From assembly GCA_900208305.1 (NCBI GenBank), contig OAPG01000003.1, positions 682,001 through 746,000 of the forward strand: DNA of 64,000 bases. Direction: 5' to 3'. The translations under genes were made by a program, and so were the position numbers. The notes under the pieces are model-generated. The model saw nothing but the letters and a program-made list of their open reading frames with translations, did no database searches and had not been told where the DNA came from. Below are positions 10,707 to 18,884 of the stretch, one piece after another; positions within the stretch are counted from its first letter, which is position 1, and every line of letters starts with the position of its first letter. Source of the stretch: Melanopsichium pennsylvanicum (taxonomy: Eukaryota > Basidiomycota > Ustilaginomycetes > Ustilaginales).

Positions 10707-11138
10707 CTAAGATCCACGGTAGGTAGTATAAGAGAAAGGCGAGAGCAGAAGAGGAATGTGGTAGTGTGAATCTGGCGAATCCGAAAGCTGGAACAAAATC
10801 TATTTCAAAGCCGACGTCAGAAAAGTCTTCTTGTCACTATTTCGAAGGGCTAGAAAACTCACCTCTACTTGTGGATAAAATGTTGCCCTACCCGCTTTCT
10901 CAAAGTATTCGCCAGTGTAGAAAATCATCTTGTAGACACCCTTTGGAACCAGCACCTGTACGCTTTTCTGACCAGTCAATAGATCTGGACATCTGCCATC
11001 CGAATTTGTTGCACCGGTAGCGAGGATGTGGAATTGAGAGTTGAGAGGGGAGAGTGCCTCGAGTTGCACTCGAACGTTTCGGGCGGGCTTGCCTAGGGTC
11101 GAGTCCAGAACGTGGCAGGTGATTGGCGATTTCGACAT
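10707..11138 (-). CDS. 5-hydroxyisourate hydrolase (transthyretin-like), two exons
   Basis: Minus-strand exons 11138-10863 and 10799-10707 with a 63-base intron; 122 residues. The N terminus [20 protein letters not shown] and the C-terminal motif TYRGS, ending at the stop, are the family hallmarks. The exon junction restores FYPQVE-ILFQLSD before [10 protein letters not shown]. The enzyme converts 5-hydroxyisourate to OHCU, the second step from urate to allantoin. Catalytic His and Arg residues (CHVLD, the Arg in [12 protein letters not shown] and the terminal YRGS) are in place. It converges on the peroxisomal carrier gene, whose stop is 264 bases away. No peroxisomal targeting signal is visible at the C terminus, so it is probably cytosolic. 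A nearer CAG acceptor exists, but the one used preserves the conserved strand. Confidence 0.92.
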
Positions 11139-11519
11139 CTTCGCTAATAGCTTCAAATGGCAAAGGTTGCTGTGAGAAAAGATGATGATGATGGTGGTGG
11201 TGGTTGTGGTGACCAGGATCGAGATAGTGTAGAGTACGAAGGAAGAAGAGGACATCAGCCAGGCACAGACCACCACACTCTTTTTGGTGGCAGACATCCG
11301 GGTGCGGGAGAGATTCCGTAACCTAGATGAAAAATTCGCACCTCCTCGGACTTGGCCGAAAGCTTTCACGTCTTGCTGCCAAAGCATTGCTTGCACTCCT
11401 TTTCAATCGTTCTTCATCACTTGGCACGCCACATCACCTGAACAGTCTCAGTACCGAATCAGACAGGTACTTAACATGCCCATCGAGAGGTTCGAATTGA
11501 CATTTCGGGCATGATAATC
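11139..11519. promoter_or_regulatory. Upstream region of the HIU hydrolase gene
   Basis: About 380 bases between two minus-strand genes. It holds a short imperfect trinucleotide patch (GAT/GGT type, about 11180-11215) just upstream of the HIU hydrolase start. Nothing else seen. Confidence 0.35.
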
Positions 11520-12602
11520 TTAATCGAACACAATCTTCAGCTCACTCTGTTGGACAAAAAAGGCAACAATCGCCAAGCTGATGCAAGCAGGCAGCAGATC
11601 CATTCGTACGACGCTGAAGATCCAGAGCGTACCTAGAGGTGCCACTCGCTGCACTACGATATCGTACGGTGACTGTGTTGTGCGAATGAACCGATCCAAA
11701 AGCAAGGTCAAAGTTGTGTTAGACGCTGTAAAGGCGGATAAGCAAAGACGCCGGCAGGTTTGGGATGCTTACCTTGTTGACAATGTAGATCAGACCGCAA
11801 CCGCATGCTGAGCAGAGCACAAACAGCATACCTTGTATCAGCGCTTGACGCGGCGATGTTAAGTCTGCATTGATTCAAGTTCGACAAGTAGAGCGATTCA
11901 GTCCACTGAGCAGGGATCAGCGAGTTGAAAGTGGCAAGATGCACTTACTGTAGTGAATGAAGAATGCCAGGACTGCGACAGCGAAACAAATCGAGGAAGA
12001 ACAAGTCAGTACAGAGACCGTGGCATTTCGCCATATCCAAAAGTCATGAGGGTGGGATGCGTACCAGGTAATGCTCGAGCAAGCCTCCCCAACTCATCTG
12101 CCAGTCCTACCGTCTCGCCATACTGTTGTCGCACCAATATGTCCAGCAAGGTGTACATGAACCCAAATGGCATGGTCCAAATTACCAGATCGAGTATGCT
12201 CTCCACGCCCGCACTCATTTCAGTCGCCTCTTGCTCCTCCATAAGCCTGTTTGCTGTGTCATCAACGTCAACTTCATGATTGGAAGCGATGCCATAGTCG
12301 TCCTCTGAATCGTAGTCCGAATCGTAGCTTCCTTTGTCTCCGTCATTTTCGACCCGATGCTTCGGCTCGGAAGAGGCAATATTAGAAGAAGAGGCTTTGT
12401 TGGATCGATCGTTGAGGGCATTGAGTTGTGCTTGCGCTTCTTCCATTGTAACAAAGTCTTTGGGTAGGCCCAGCTTTTCGATCAAGCCAGACTTGTGGAG
12501 GATTTGCTCCTGTTCGTCCTGCGTCAAACCCGGTCGAGAAGAAGTGAATGGGCGAGCATCGTCGCTGTCAGATCCATCTTGCAGTTCGGTTAGGCGAGCC
12601 AT
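11520..12602 (-). CDS. Conserved multi-pass membrane protein with acidic N terminus, four exons
   Basis: Minus-strand exons 12602-12065, 11972-11949 (24 bases), 11864-11773 and 11672-11520 join in frame to 268 residues. Residues 1-130 are acidic and serine-rich with the patch DSDYDSEDDY. Hydrophobic segments follow: ILDLVIWTMPFGFMYTLLDIL (about 137-157), LPVLAFFIHY, ALIQGMLFVLCSACGCGLIYI, and a long C-terminal block VAPLGTLWIFSVV then LLPACISLAIVAFF. For the last exon the nearer acceptor (exon from 11725) breaks the frame. Using the AG at 11673 keeps it and leaves a good CTAAC branch site inside the intron. I do not recognise a named family; the highly regular membrane region suggests a conserved fungal ER or mitochondrial protein. 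Confidence 0.65.
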
Positions 12603-13116
12603 GTTGAAAATGCTTGCGAAGAGGGTTTGATGGTGCGGCAAGATGTGGGTGTTGGTTGAAAAGATACAGTAAATAATAGTTGTCCTTCTGCCAATCGCTT
12701 TGATTTTCTTCTATCTCAGACCAACACTCGCCCACCCTTCCACCCACCCACGAGTACTCACACACACGATCACGCCAAATTCTCTTGTTGGACCCTGAAG
12801 TGAGCCAAAATTAATATCCTCGGCTTGGCTTCGGACCATCACCTCGATCCAATCTCATTCTGTTTAACAGCTCATCACGATCACTGCAAGATGATCCATA
12901 CATAAACATAGCAGCAGACAAGTTCTGAAGGTGGAGAGAGTCAAACAAGGTTAATTAGATCAGATCATGGGCTTCTTAGTAAGGAACCAAGGGACGGAAG
13001 CGTGGAACACAGCTCGTAATGGGAGCATGATTCTACTAGTAGGCGTCGTTCTTCGAATATCAAGATGCACTTGAGGTAGCTTCAAGGTACTCGACATCGT
13101 ACGACTATTTGTCGTC
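12603..13116. other. Intergenic region
   Basis: About 510 bases holding the promoter of the minus-strand membrane protein and the 3' flank of the glycine-rich repeat protein. No other feature seen. Confidence 0.4.
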
Positions 13117-14688
13117 TCAATCCTCGTTACCAGCATCATCATTTCCACCTTTGACAAAGTTGCCGCCATTGTAGCCCTGAGGAGGTCCGTAGCCGCCGTG
13201 ACCACCATGTCCACCCCATCCACCCCAGCCACCATGGCCGCCGTGGCCTCCATGACCATCCCAGACGCCGCCATTACCATCTGGTCCTCCAGGAGCACCA
13301 GGAGCACCCCCAAAGCCCCTTTTACCAACGTGATCGCTCCAGCCACCATGCTCGCTCCAACTGCCATCTTCGTTCCAACCACCATGTCCGGCCCAATCAC
13401 CCGTAGCAGGACCGTGACCGCCGTCATGGCCACCCGGGTATCCGCCATAAGGAGGCCTAGGATGAGCCCCGCCAGGGCCGCCGGGTCCATCAGGCCCACC
13501 AGGACCACCAGGACCACCAGGAGCACCCCCAAAGCCCCTTTTACCAACATGATCGCTCCAGCCACCATGCTCGCTCCAACTGCCATGTTCGTTCCAACCA
13601 CCATGTCCGGCCCAATCACCCATAGCAGGACCGTGACCGCCGTCATGGCCACCCGGGTATCCGCCATAAGGAGGCCTAGGATGAGCCCCGCCAGGGCCGC
13701 CGGGTCCACCAGGCCCACCAGGACCACCAGGACCACCAGGACCACCAGGAGCACCCCCAGAGCCCCTTTTACCAACATGATCGCTCCAGCCACCATGCTC
13801 GCTCCAACTGCCATGTTCGTTCCAACCACCATGTCCGGCCCAATCACCCGTAGCAGGACCGTGACCGCCGTCATGGCCACCCGGGTATCCGCCATAAGGA
13901 GGCCTAGGATGAGCCCCGCCAGGGCCGCCGGGTCCACCAGGCCCACTAGGCCCACCAGGCCCACCAGGACCGCCGCGACTACCACCAGGACCCTCGTTTG
14001 GACCGTAGCCAGTAGGGCCATCTTCCTGACTGTGTGGACTCCTTGCGGCCCAATCAGCACTGGCACCGCCGGATCCACCAGCTCCACCAGCTCCACCAGC
14101 TCCACCAGCCCCACCGGCTCCACCTCCTCCACCTCCTCCACCTCCTCCACCAGCTCCACCAGCTCCACCGGATCCGCCGGATCCGCCGGATCCACCACCA
14201 CCGCCCGAACTGCTATATCCGCCACTCTTGTAAGGGGAAGAAGGGGGGTAGTAAGACGCACCAGAGGGTCCGCCGGGGCTACCCGATCCACCAGGACTAC
14301 CAGGACCGTAGGAACCGTAGGGACCGTAGTAACTAGGGTAGCCACCGTAATTATGACCGTAATCACCGTAAGGGGAACCCAAGCCAGCATGAGCACCTGC
14401 GCCGACGTGAAGATCACCTAGATCGACGTGTGCGCCTGCACCAAGTCCAAGACCGCCGTCAAGGAGGCCAAAAGTGCGTTTCTCCAGCTCAACAGCGGGA
14501 GCAGGAGCCTCGGTGGCAGAGCTACGCTTCTCCACTTCAGCTGCGCGAACAACAGCTTCTTCGCGCTTGGCAGGAGCCGCATGGTCAGACACGATGATAG
14601 GATCGTGGACAAGAGGCTTAGCAAAAGCGGTGCTGCCGCTGATGGCGAGGATGACGCCCAAGAGAAGGGCGGAAGAGATACGTGTCAT
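13117..14688 (-). CDS. Secreted glycine-rich protein with Kex2-type repeats
   Basis: Single exon of 523 residues from the ATG at 14688. Residues 1-23 form a signal peptide (MTRISSALLLGVILAISGS and on). The pro-region carries three Lys-Arg sites (AKREE, EKRSS, EKRTF). It is followed by a Gly/Ser/Pro-rich linker, then three tandem units of about 73-76 residues. Each unit contains AHPRPPYGGYPGGHDGG, DWAGHGGWNEHG, SWSEHGGW and the terminus SDHVGKRG, so a Lys-Arg site recurs once per unit. The C terminus is a short Gly/His/Trp tail. This design matches Kex2-processed repeat proteins such as the Rep1 repellent of Ustilago, whose peptides coat aerial hyphae; no direct similarity was tested. The high GC and repeat content create long false frames on other strands. 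Secretion is near certain; the role is inferred. Confidence 0.85.
   Translation of the reverse strand: MTRISSALLLGVILAISGSTAFAKPLVHDPIIVSDHAAPAKREEAVVRAAEVEKRSSATEAPAPAVELEKRTFGLLDGGLGLGAGAHVDLGDLHVGAGAHAGLGSPYGDYGHNYGGYPSYYGPYGSYGPGSPGGSGSPGGPSGASYYPPSSPYKSGGYSSSGGGGGSGGSGGSGGAGGAGGGGGGGGGGGAGGAGGAGGAGGAGGSGGASADWAARSPHSQEDGPTGYGPNEGPGGSRGGPGGPGGPSGPGGPGGPGGAHPRPPYGGYPGGHDGGHGPATGDWAGHGGWNEHGSWSEHGGWSDHVGKRGSGGAPGGPGGPGGPGGPGGPGGPGGAHPRPPYGGYPGGHDGGHGPAMGDWAGHGGWNEHGSWSEHGGWSDHVGKRGFGGAPGGPGGPGGPDGPGGPGGAHPRPPYGGYPGGHDGGHGPATGDWAGHGGWNEDGSWSEHGGWSDHVGKRGFGGAPGAPGGPDGNGGVWDGHGGHGGHGGWGGWGGHGGHGGYGPPQGYNGGNFVKGGNDDAGNED
13304..13970 (-). repeat. Three coding tandem repeats of about 220 bases
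   Basis: Near-identical DNA units begin at about 13304, 13523 and 13751, giving periods of 219 and 228 bases; the 9-base difference is three residues (one and a half GGP-type doublets). Units differ by a few substitutions (for example EDG versus EHG, ATG versus AMG, KRGF versus KRGS), indicating recent duplication or ongoing gene conversion inside the secreted protein gene. Confidence 0.9.
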
Positions 14689-14850
14689 TCTGAACGACGT
14701 CGGTTTTCGAGAAGGGTTATGAAGAGTTTAGAATCGGAGTCTTGAGATACCAGGGAAGAAATCTAGAAGAAAAATTGTTTGGGGAGTTGGGGAAAGTTGT
14801 TTGTGAGATTGACGGTTCAAGGTTATTACCAGTCGACTCGAGTGGTTCGG

Positions 14851-14858
14851 TATATATG
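14851..14858 (-). promoter_or_regulatory. TATA-like element of the repeat-protein gene
   Basis: On the minus strand the sequence GCATATATA occurs about 165 bases upstream of the ATG at 14688, a plausible TATA box for a strongly expressed secreted protein gene. Confidence 0.4.
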
Positions 14859-14903
14859 CATCCGAGAGTCGAAGGCGGTCTCTGTAGCAAAGCTCTATGG
14901 CTT

Positions 14904-14957
14904 TCTCATAGAGCTTGTCGTCTTCGACACTCTCATAGAGCTTGTCTTTGAAAAGCA
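14904..14957. repeat. Short direct repeat, two copies of about 27 bases
   Basis: The segment TCTCATAGAGCTTGTC begins at 14904 and again at 14931. It lies 216 bases upstream of the start of the glycine-rich repeat protein, so it could be part of its upstream control region; this is speculative. Confidence 0.6.
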
Positions 14958-16337
14958 AAGCGTGACTGGCTTGCTAACGAACTTGAGCTAGTCTGGACGA
15001 CTTCATCGCAAAGACTCTTCTCGTGGCAAATTCTGATCGCCTTTCCTTTTTCTGCCATCGTCTCCGGAATCCCTACGTTAAGCAAAGCTTGACTAGCTTG
15101 TTTGCACTTCATCTCAGCGCTGGGAAGTCTCATCATCAATCTAGTGTGCCGCAGTGGTAGGCACGAACCGCCGTTTGAGAAGGTCCTCGCTACGTCTTGG
15201 CACGATCCTATGTGAAACGATTTTATGAAACGGGAAGGAGTGTTTTCTCTGCCAGCTTCATTATCCGCAAGCGACGCCTAAAGCACAGCATTTGCGATGT
15301 TCTATTGCATCCTGCAGAGGTGACAGATGAATGCGATCCAACCGAGATCTAGTGCGACCTCATCCCATGGTATATGCAACCGCGACCTTGGACTTGCTCA
15401 AACTTCACTGGCACGTATGGCCCCGACTCCGACGCATCATGCAAGCCGCTGTTCTTGTTGCACGGATGCTGTCCGGTTTTCATCATCACAGTGTGCACGG
15501 ACACCACCCTTTTCATCGTCACGTCGCGCGATGTTTGTGCGCTAAAATCTAATGAAGCGAACAATGCTCTGCCCTGCCAACATACAGCCATACGACATGG
15601 TACCATCTCCACCTCGGCACACAATCCAAAACCGAGCATGAGACGCTCAAACGAGGCGGTCTGCTTTCAACGAAAGCTTACGATTTGTACTGTCTTTGCA
15701 GTCACGGATCTTTGCAGCAAATCATGCTGTACAGCAGCATCAGCTTCGGCGTCGACGCGTGACGACTCTGCACACTTTGCCCTTGCAAGAACCGCTCAAA
15801 ATCAGATGTGTTTGCAAATGAGCCACCCGCAGACGCCTCGACCCCAAAGTTGTCCATCAATCTCATTCTCCGCCTCAATCGCATCGCAACCCACTCTGAA
15901 CCGACCCTATCCTCGGTCTTCCGGAGATGAGGCGCAAACACAAAGCATGAAGCTGTTCCACTCATCTACGACGGCAATAGTCGACAAGCTCGACAGGCGG
16001 CAAGACAAGTAAATCACATGAGATCGTCGGAGAGAGAACAAAGTTGTGAATTGAAGTCGAAAAGGATACAATATGGTCGAGATGTCATGCACGCGGGTAC
16101 AAGGTGCGAGACCTGCAGAGCCGAGCCGAGTCACAACGAAATCGCAAAGTATCGTCACAACAGGATGGGATCAGAGGGAAAAGGAGATGGCATGGAAAGG
16201 TGTTAAAACGGAATGCGCGATCAATAACAAGTGAACAGAGCCGGAAACGAACCGACCGCATCCACGAGTTGCATGAAAGGGCCGGCGATGGGCGAGCGTG
16301 AGGATCAAGTCGGTGGCCTAGCCAATCTCAGTTCGCC

Positions 16338-16976
16338 TCAGTAGCGACGACCACCACCATACCTTCCCCCATAACCTCCGCCGTATCCGCCACGACCACC
16401 GTATCCGCCGTACCCATCATAGCCTCCTCCGTAACCGCCACGACCACCATACCCGCCGTACCCACCATAGCCTCCTCCGTAGCCGCCACGACCACCACCA
16501 TAGCCGCGGCCAGGTCCATACTGAGCGTCGGCGTTCTCGATGTTTTGGGCATCTTCTGCGCGAGGCTCGATCTTGTCGACATCACGCTTCATGTGGTCGT
16601 GATCATGATCGTTTTCGTCGCGGCTCTGCCACCAAGGGCCAGGACGCCAAGGTGGACCTGGGCGCCAGGGAGGACCGGATTGCCACTGGCCCCCGCAGCG
16701 TCGCTGCCACGGGTCCCATCGCATCCCCCAAGGGCAACGGCCGAATTGATCGGTAGCTTGCGTGTTGTCCGAAGTATCGGTCGCAGTAGCCTCGTTGGTA
16801 GTGTCGGCAACATTTTCCTCGTTCACATTGCGCTTGGCAACCCAATCGTAGGGGATCAAGAGATCTTGGTCAGCCACATCGCGAGTGGGAAGAACCGCGG
16901 CGGTGGAAGCAGGAGTGGCCGAGGCCATAAAGGCCAAAACGGCGGCCACAATCAGAGCAGAAGAGATGCGAGTCAT
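16338..16976 (-). CDS. Secreted glycine/tyrosine-rich protein, paralogous signal peptide to its neighbour
   Basis: Single exon of 212 residues from the ATG at 16976. The signal peptide (MTRISSALIVAAVLAFMAS) shares its first eight residues with the repeat protein at 14688. The mature part has Lys-Arg sites (AKRNV, MKRDV), an acidic threonine-rich spacer, a Trp/Pro block with two cysteines (GRCPWGMRWDPW, RRCGG), an Asp/His run, and a tail of GGYGG-type repeats with GGRGGYGGGY units ending RRY. Such tails resemble cell-wall or adhesive glycine-rich proteins; no catalytic domain is present. It lies in tandem with the first secreted gene, same strand, 1.65 kb apart, suggesting an old duplication followed by divergence. 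It is likely secreted and possibly Kex2-processed; the function is unknown. Confidence 0.8.
   Translation of the reverse strand: MTRISSALIVAAVLAFMASATPASTAAVLPTRDVADQDLLIPYDWVAKRNVNEENVADTTNEATATDTSDNTQATDQFGRCPWGMRWDPWQRRCGGQWQSGPPWRPGPPWRPGPWWQSRDENDHDHDHMKRDVDKIEPRAEDAQNIENADAQYGPGRGYGGGRGGYGGGYGGYGGYGGRGGYGGGYDGYGGYGGRGGYGGGYGGRYGGGRRY
16355..16515 (-). repeat. Coding GGY-type repeats
   Basis: The 3' part of the second secreted gene is built of short repeats of GGxGGYGGGYGGYGGYGG type; blocks near 16380-16440 and 16440-16500 are almost the same sequence with a period of about 63 bases. Confidence 0.75.
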
Positions 16977-17113
16977 TGTGGCGATAGATGGCTGTGGGAT
17001 TGTCGAATGAGTTGAGAGATCGGAGATGTAGAAGAAAGGTTGGATAGAATGGCGAATGGACGAGGGAGTGAGGGAAAGAAAGAGGGAAAGGGGCTGTCGA
17101 AAGATTTGTCGAT

Positions 17114-17123
17114 CCTTTTTATG
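17114..17123 (-). promoter_or_regulatory. TATA-like element of the second secreted gene
   Basis: Minus-strand CATAAAAAGG lies about 140 bases before the start codon at 16976, at a distance similar to the TATA-like element of the neighbouring secreted gene. Confidence 0.35.
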
Positions 17124-17783
17124 CTTTCGAGGCTCAGCTGAAACTTCGCAGACGCTTTCGAGGGCCCATTGGGAGCTGACGATGCTGAGTGTCGTGTCCA
17201 GAGAGTAAATCGCAGCAGTAGTATATTTCAACGCCGACTTCTTGCGATGCAGTTCCTGCTTGGTAACAGTGTCACAGCTTCCATCTGCGTCTTTCGCCGT
17301 TACAAGCTTGCTCACCACGGCTTTGCTGGCGACACTGCGTTTCTCCTCGCCTGGCATAGTTCCAGAGCTTTACGGAGGCGTAGCATCTGAGCCATGATCA
17401 GGCGTATGTTTTGCAGACTTTGTCAGTCAAGTGAAAGTCGCATGAGTTACCTCGAGAACACTCAAACTGGTCAAAGCCACCGATCCCGTCCATGCGCTCG
17501 TCTCGGGTCATCTTTGCAACGTTGAATCAGCAGTCGGCTTATTCGCAGCATTCGGTCCCTAATGGTACTTTACTCAGAGGCTGTAATGCTAAGCTTGAAG
17601 AAGAGACCCCCCTGAATTTTGCGCTGTCCGTCACTTGTGATGAACCTTTGACTGCTGCGGTAACTTAGATGGCCTGCCAACTCAGCTGTCTCGGGTTCCT
17701 CTTTCTAGTGTTATATATGATATGTTGGTGCTTTCGCGCACCCTGTCTCTTGAATCCCTCGCACAAAAAGGCATTGGCAGCTC

Positions 17784-18025
17784 TCAAGTGATCCGGCGAG
17801 TTTGGTCTGAGCTGTTGACTCTAACTCTGAGAGACCGAGATGGGGTCCGAGCGGGCTGATTGAGCCGATGCGCGTGCCTGGGTGTAGACGTTGCCGTTCT
17901 TCGGTAACCATCGATGATGTCCTGAATGTCCTTTTCGAAGCGCACTGACCCTACGGCGAGGAAGGGCAAGTTGATGACTGCCATTAGAAGGTAAAGTGGA
18001 GCATCGGATGAAAAACTGAAAGAGG
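17784..18025 (-). CDS. Possible last exon of a small unrecognised gene
   Basis: Minus-strand DNA around 18045-18026 has a CTAAC branch-like site followed by CTCTTTCAG, a good fungal acceptor. Reading from it gives a coherent 80-residue segment (SSDAPLYLLMAVINLPFLAV, then SVRFEKDIQDIIDGYRR, then a basic tail) ending at 17784. No convincing first exon was found; an ATG near 18100 opens a frame with only weak donors. It may be a real small gene, a decayed one, or chance. I recognise no family. Confidence 0.2.
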
Positions 18026-18351
18026 ATCGACGTTGTTAGTGCGCTCAGAAGACCGTCAAAGATGACACATCGTGAGGGTCGCGCGTGTATGTCATCTTGA
18101 CGGGTTTGGCTCGGATTGCTCTGCTGACACTCTGAGAGATAGTGCGAGCTGATATCGCCGTCTTCTGTTTGGGATGACTGAGAAAGAAATCCGAGCTGAG
18201 TCAAACGATGTGGTGTATTGATAGGAAATCGTGTTCAGAGCACTTCCAGTGTGACTTTTAGCGATGTTTTTGTCTCGAAAGCTTTCACATGGAAGCCGAT
18301 ATCTTCAGTTGACGGAATATATATTCTATCCGTTTCCAAGGTGTATCAAGG

Positions 18352-18465
18352 AGCTTCTTAGCGCAGTAGGTAGCGCGTTGGGCTCATACATTTGCCTATG
18401 AAACATCCTTTCCACTTTCGAGTGGTGATACCCAAAGGTCGTCGGATCGAAACCGACAGAAGCTA
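18352..18465 (+). tRNA. Initiator tRNA-Met (CAT) with a 41-base intron
   Basis: A perfect cloverleaf of 73 bases forms after removal of an intron at 18389-18429, located after position 37. The acceptor stem AGCTTCT pairs with AGAAGCT in all seven positions. The features that mark eukaryotic initiator tRNA are all present: an A1-U72 pair, three G-C pairs at the base of the anticodon stem (GGG/CCC), and A54 and A60 in the T loop (ATCGAAA). The anticodon CAT is at 18385-18387. The intron contains CTATGAA, which can pair with the anticodon loop. A run of T residues (from 18467) follows as the polymerase III terminator. A box (TAGCGCAGTAGGTAGCGC) and B box (GGTCGTCGGATCGAAACC) are visible. Confidence 0.92.
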
Positions 18466-18884
18466 CTTTTTTGCGGTAATTTCGTCGGTTTGACATGATT
18501 CGAAAATGTCGGCGCCAAAAGGGTTGGAGGAAGAGCGAGAGCGAAAAGGTGCAGTTGTGATGCACATACTCGAAGATGAGTAAATTGCGTTGAAATATCG
18601 TGGCTAAAACCAACCAGCCTGCACGCAACGCTTTGACCATCTCTGCATCCATCACGAAATCCACCTTGGGCCCTGAAGTTACTTGCCGTCTACGCTCAAT
18701 CACTCGATCACTTAGACGCATTCGTCCGGATTAGTTTTGTGACCGAGCTCACACATAGTCATAACTACGCTGACTTGGTCCGTCAACACTGATACTGACC
18801 ACTTGATCTCAGCGGCGACTTCAAGACTGTCGCGACGGCCTTTTCCCCACACGTTTCCATTTCCTCGTCTGACAGTTGGCCAAG
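18466..18884. other. Intergenic region between tRNA and MPDU1-like gene
   Basis: About 420 bases, starting with the T-rich terminator of the tRNA. It must include the promoter of the downstream gene. No further feature seen; the minus-strand open frame crossing it and the tRNA is a by-product. Confidence 0.4.

Larger units (their letters stand above)
14689..16337. other. Long intergenic region between the two secreted protein genes
   Basis: About 1.65 kb. It holds the promoter of the repeat protein (TATA-like element listed separately), a 27-base direct repeat at 14904, and roughly 1.2 kb without convincing reading frames or RNA genes. Open frames in it (for example 15374-16012) have no family features and no codon-use support. 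Confidence 0.4.
16977..18351. other. Gene-poor region upstream of the second secreted gene
   Basis: About 1.4 kb. The minus strand carries a TATA-like CATAAAAAGG near 17114-17123, about 140 bases upstream of the ATG at 16976. A possible small spliced gene (17784-18025) is listed separately. The remainder shows nothing recognisable. Confidence 0.4.

Noticed and set aside
10786..10799. CAG acceptor closer to the HIU hydrolase stop
   Set aside because: It would delete the conserved beta strand (ILFQ) between FYPQVE and the HYH motif; the TAG acceptor 13 bases earlier keeps it.
11673..11725. Nearest acceptor for the last exon of the four-exon membrane protein
   Set aside because: It shifts the frame and leads to a stop after six codons; the AG at 11673 restores the membrane block in frame.
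12960..14417. Second minus-strand frame (485 codons, Val/Leu/Ala-rich)
   Set aside because: It is a shifted reading of the same repeats; the frame with signal peptide and KR sites is clearly the real one.
13198..14421. Long plus-strand frame (407 codons) rich in Thr, Arg and Ala opposite the glycine-rich gene
   Set aside because: It is the mirror of GGx codon repeats (reverse complement of glycine/proline codons), has no signal peptide or domain, and its repeats coincide exactly with those of the minus-strand gene.
15374..16012. 212-codon plus-strand frame with many Cys/Ser/Thr
   Set aside because: Starts inside unremarkable DNA, lacks a signal peptide or family motif, and has no neighbouring support.
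18326..18721. Minus-strand frame of 131 codons with SVGFDPTTFGYHHSK
   Set aside because: It runs over the initiator tRNA gene; SVGFDPT-type peptides are the usual false translation of tRNA T arms.
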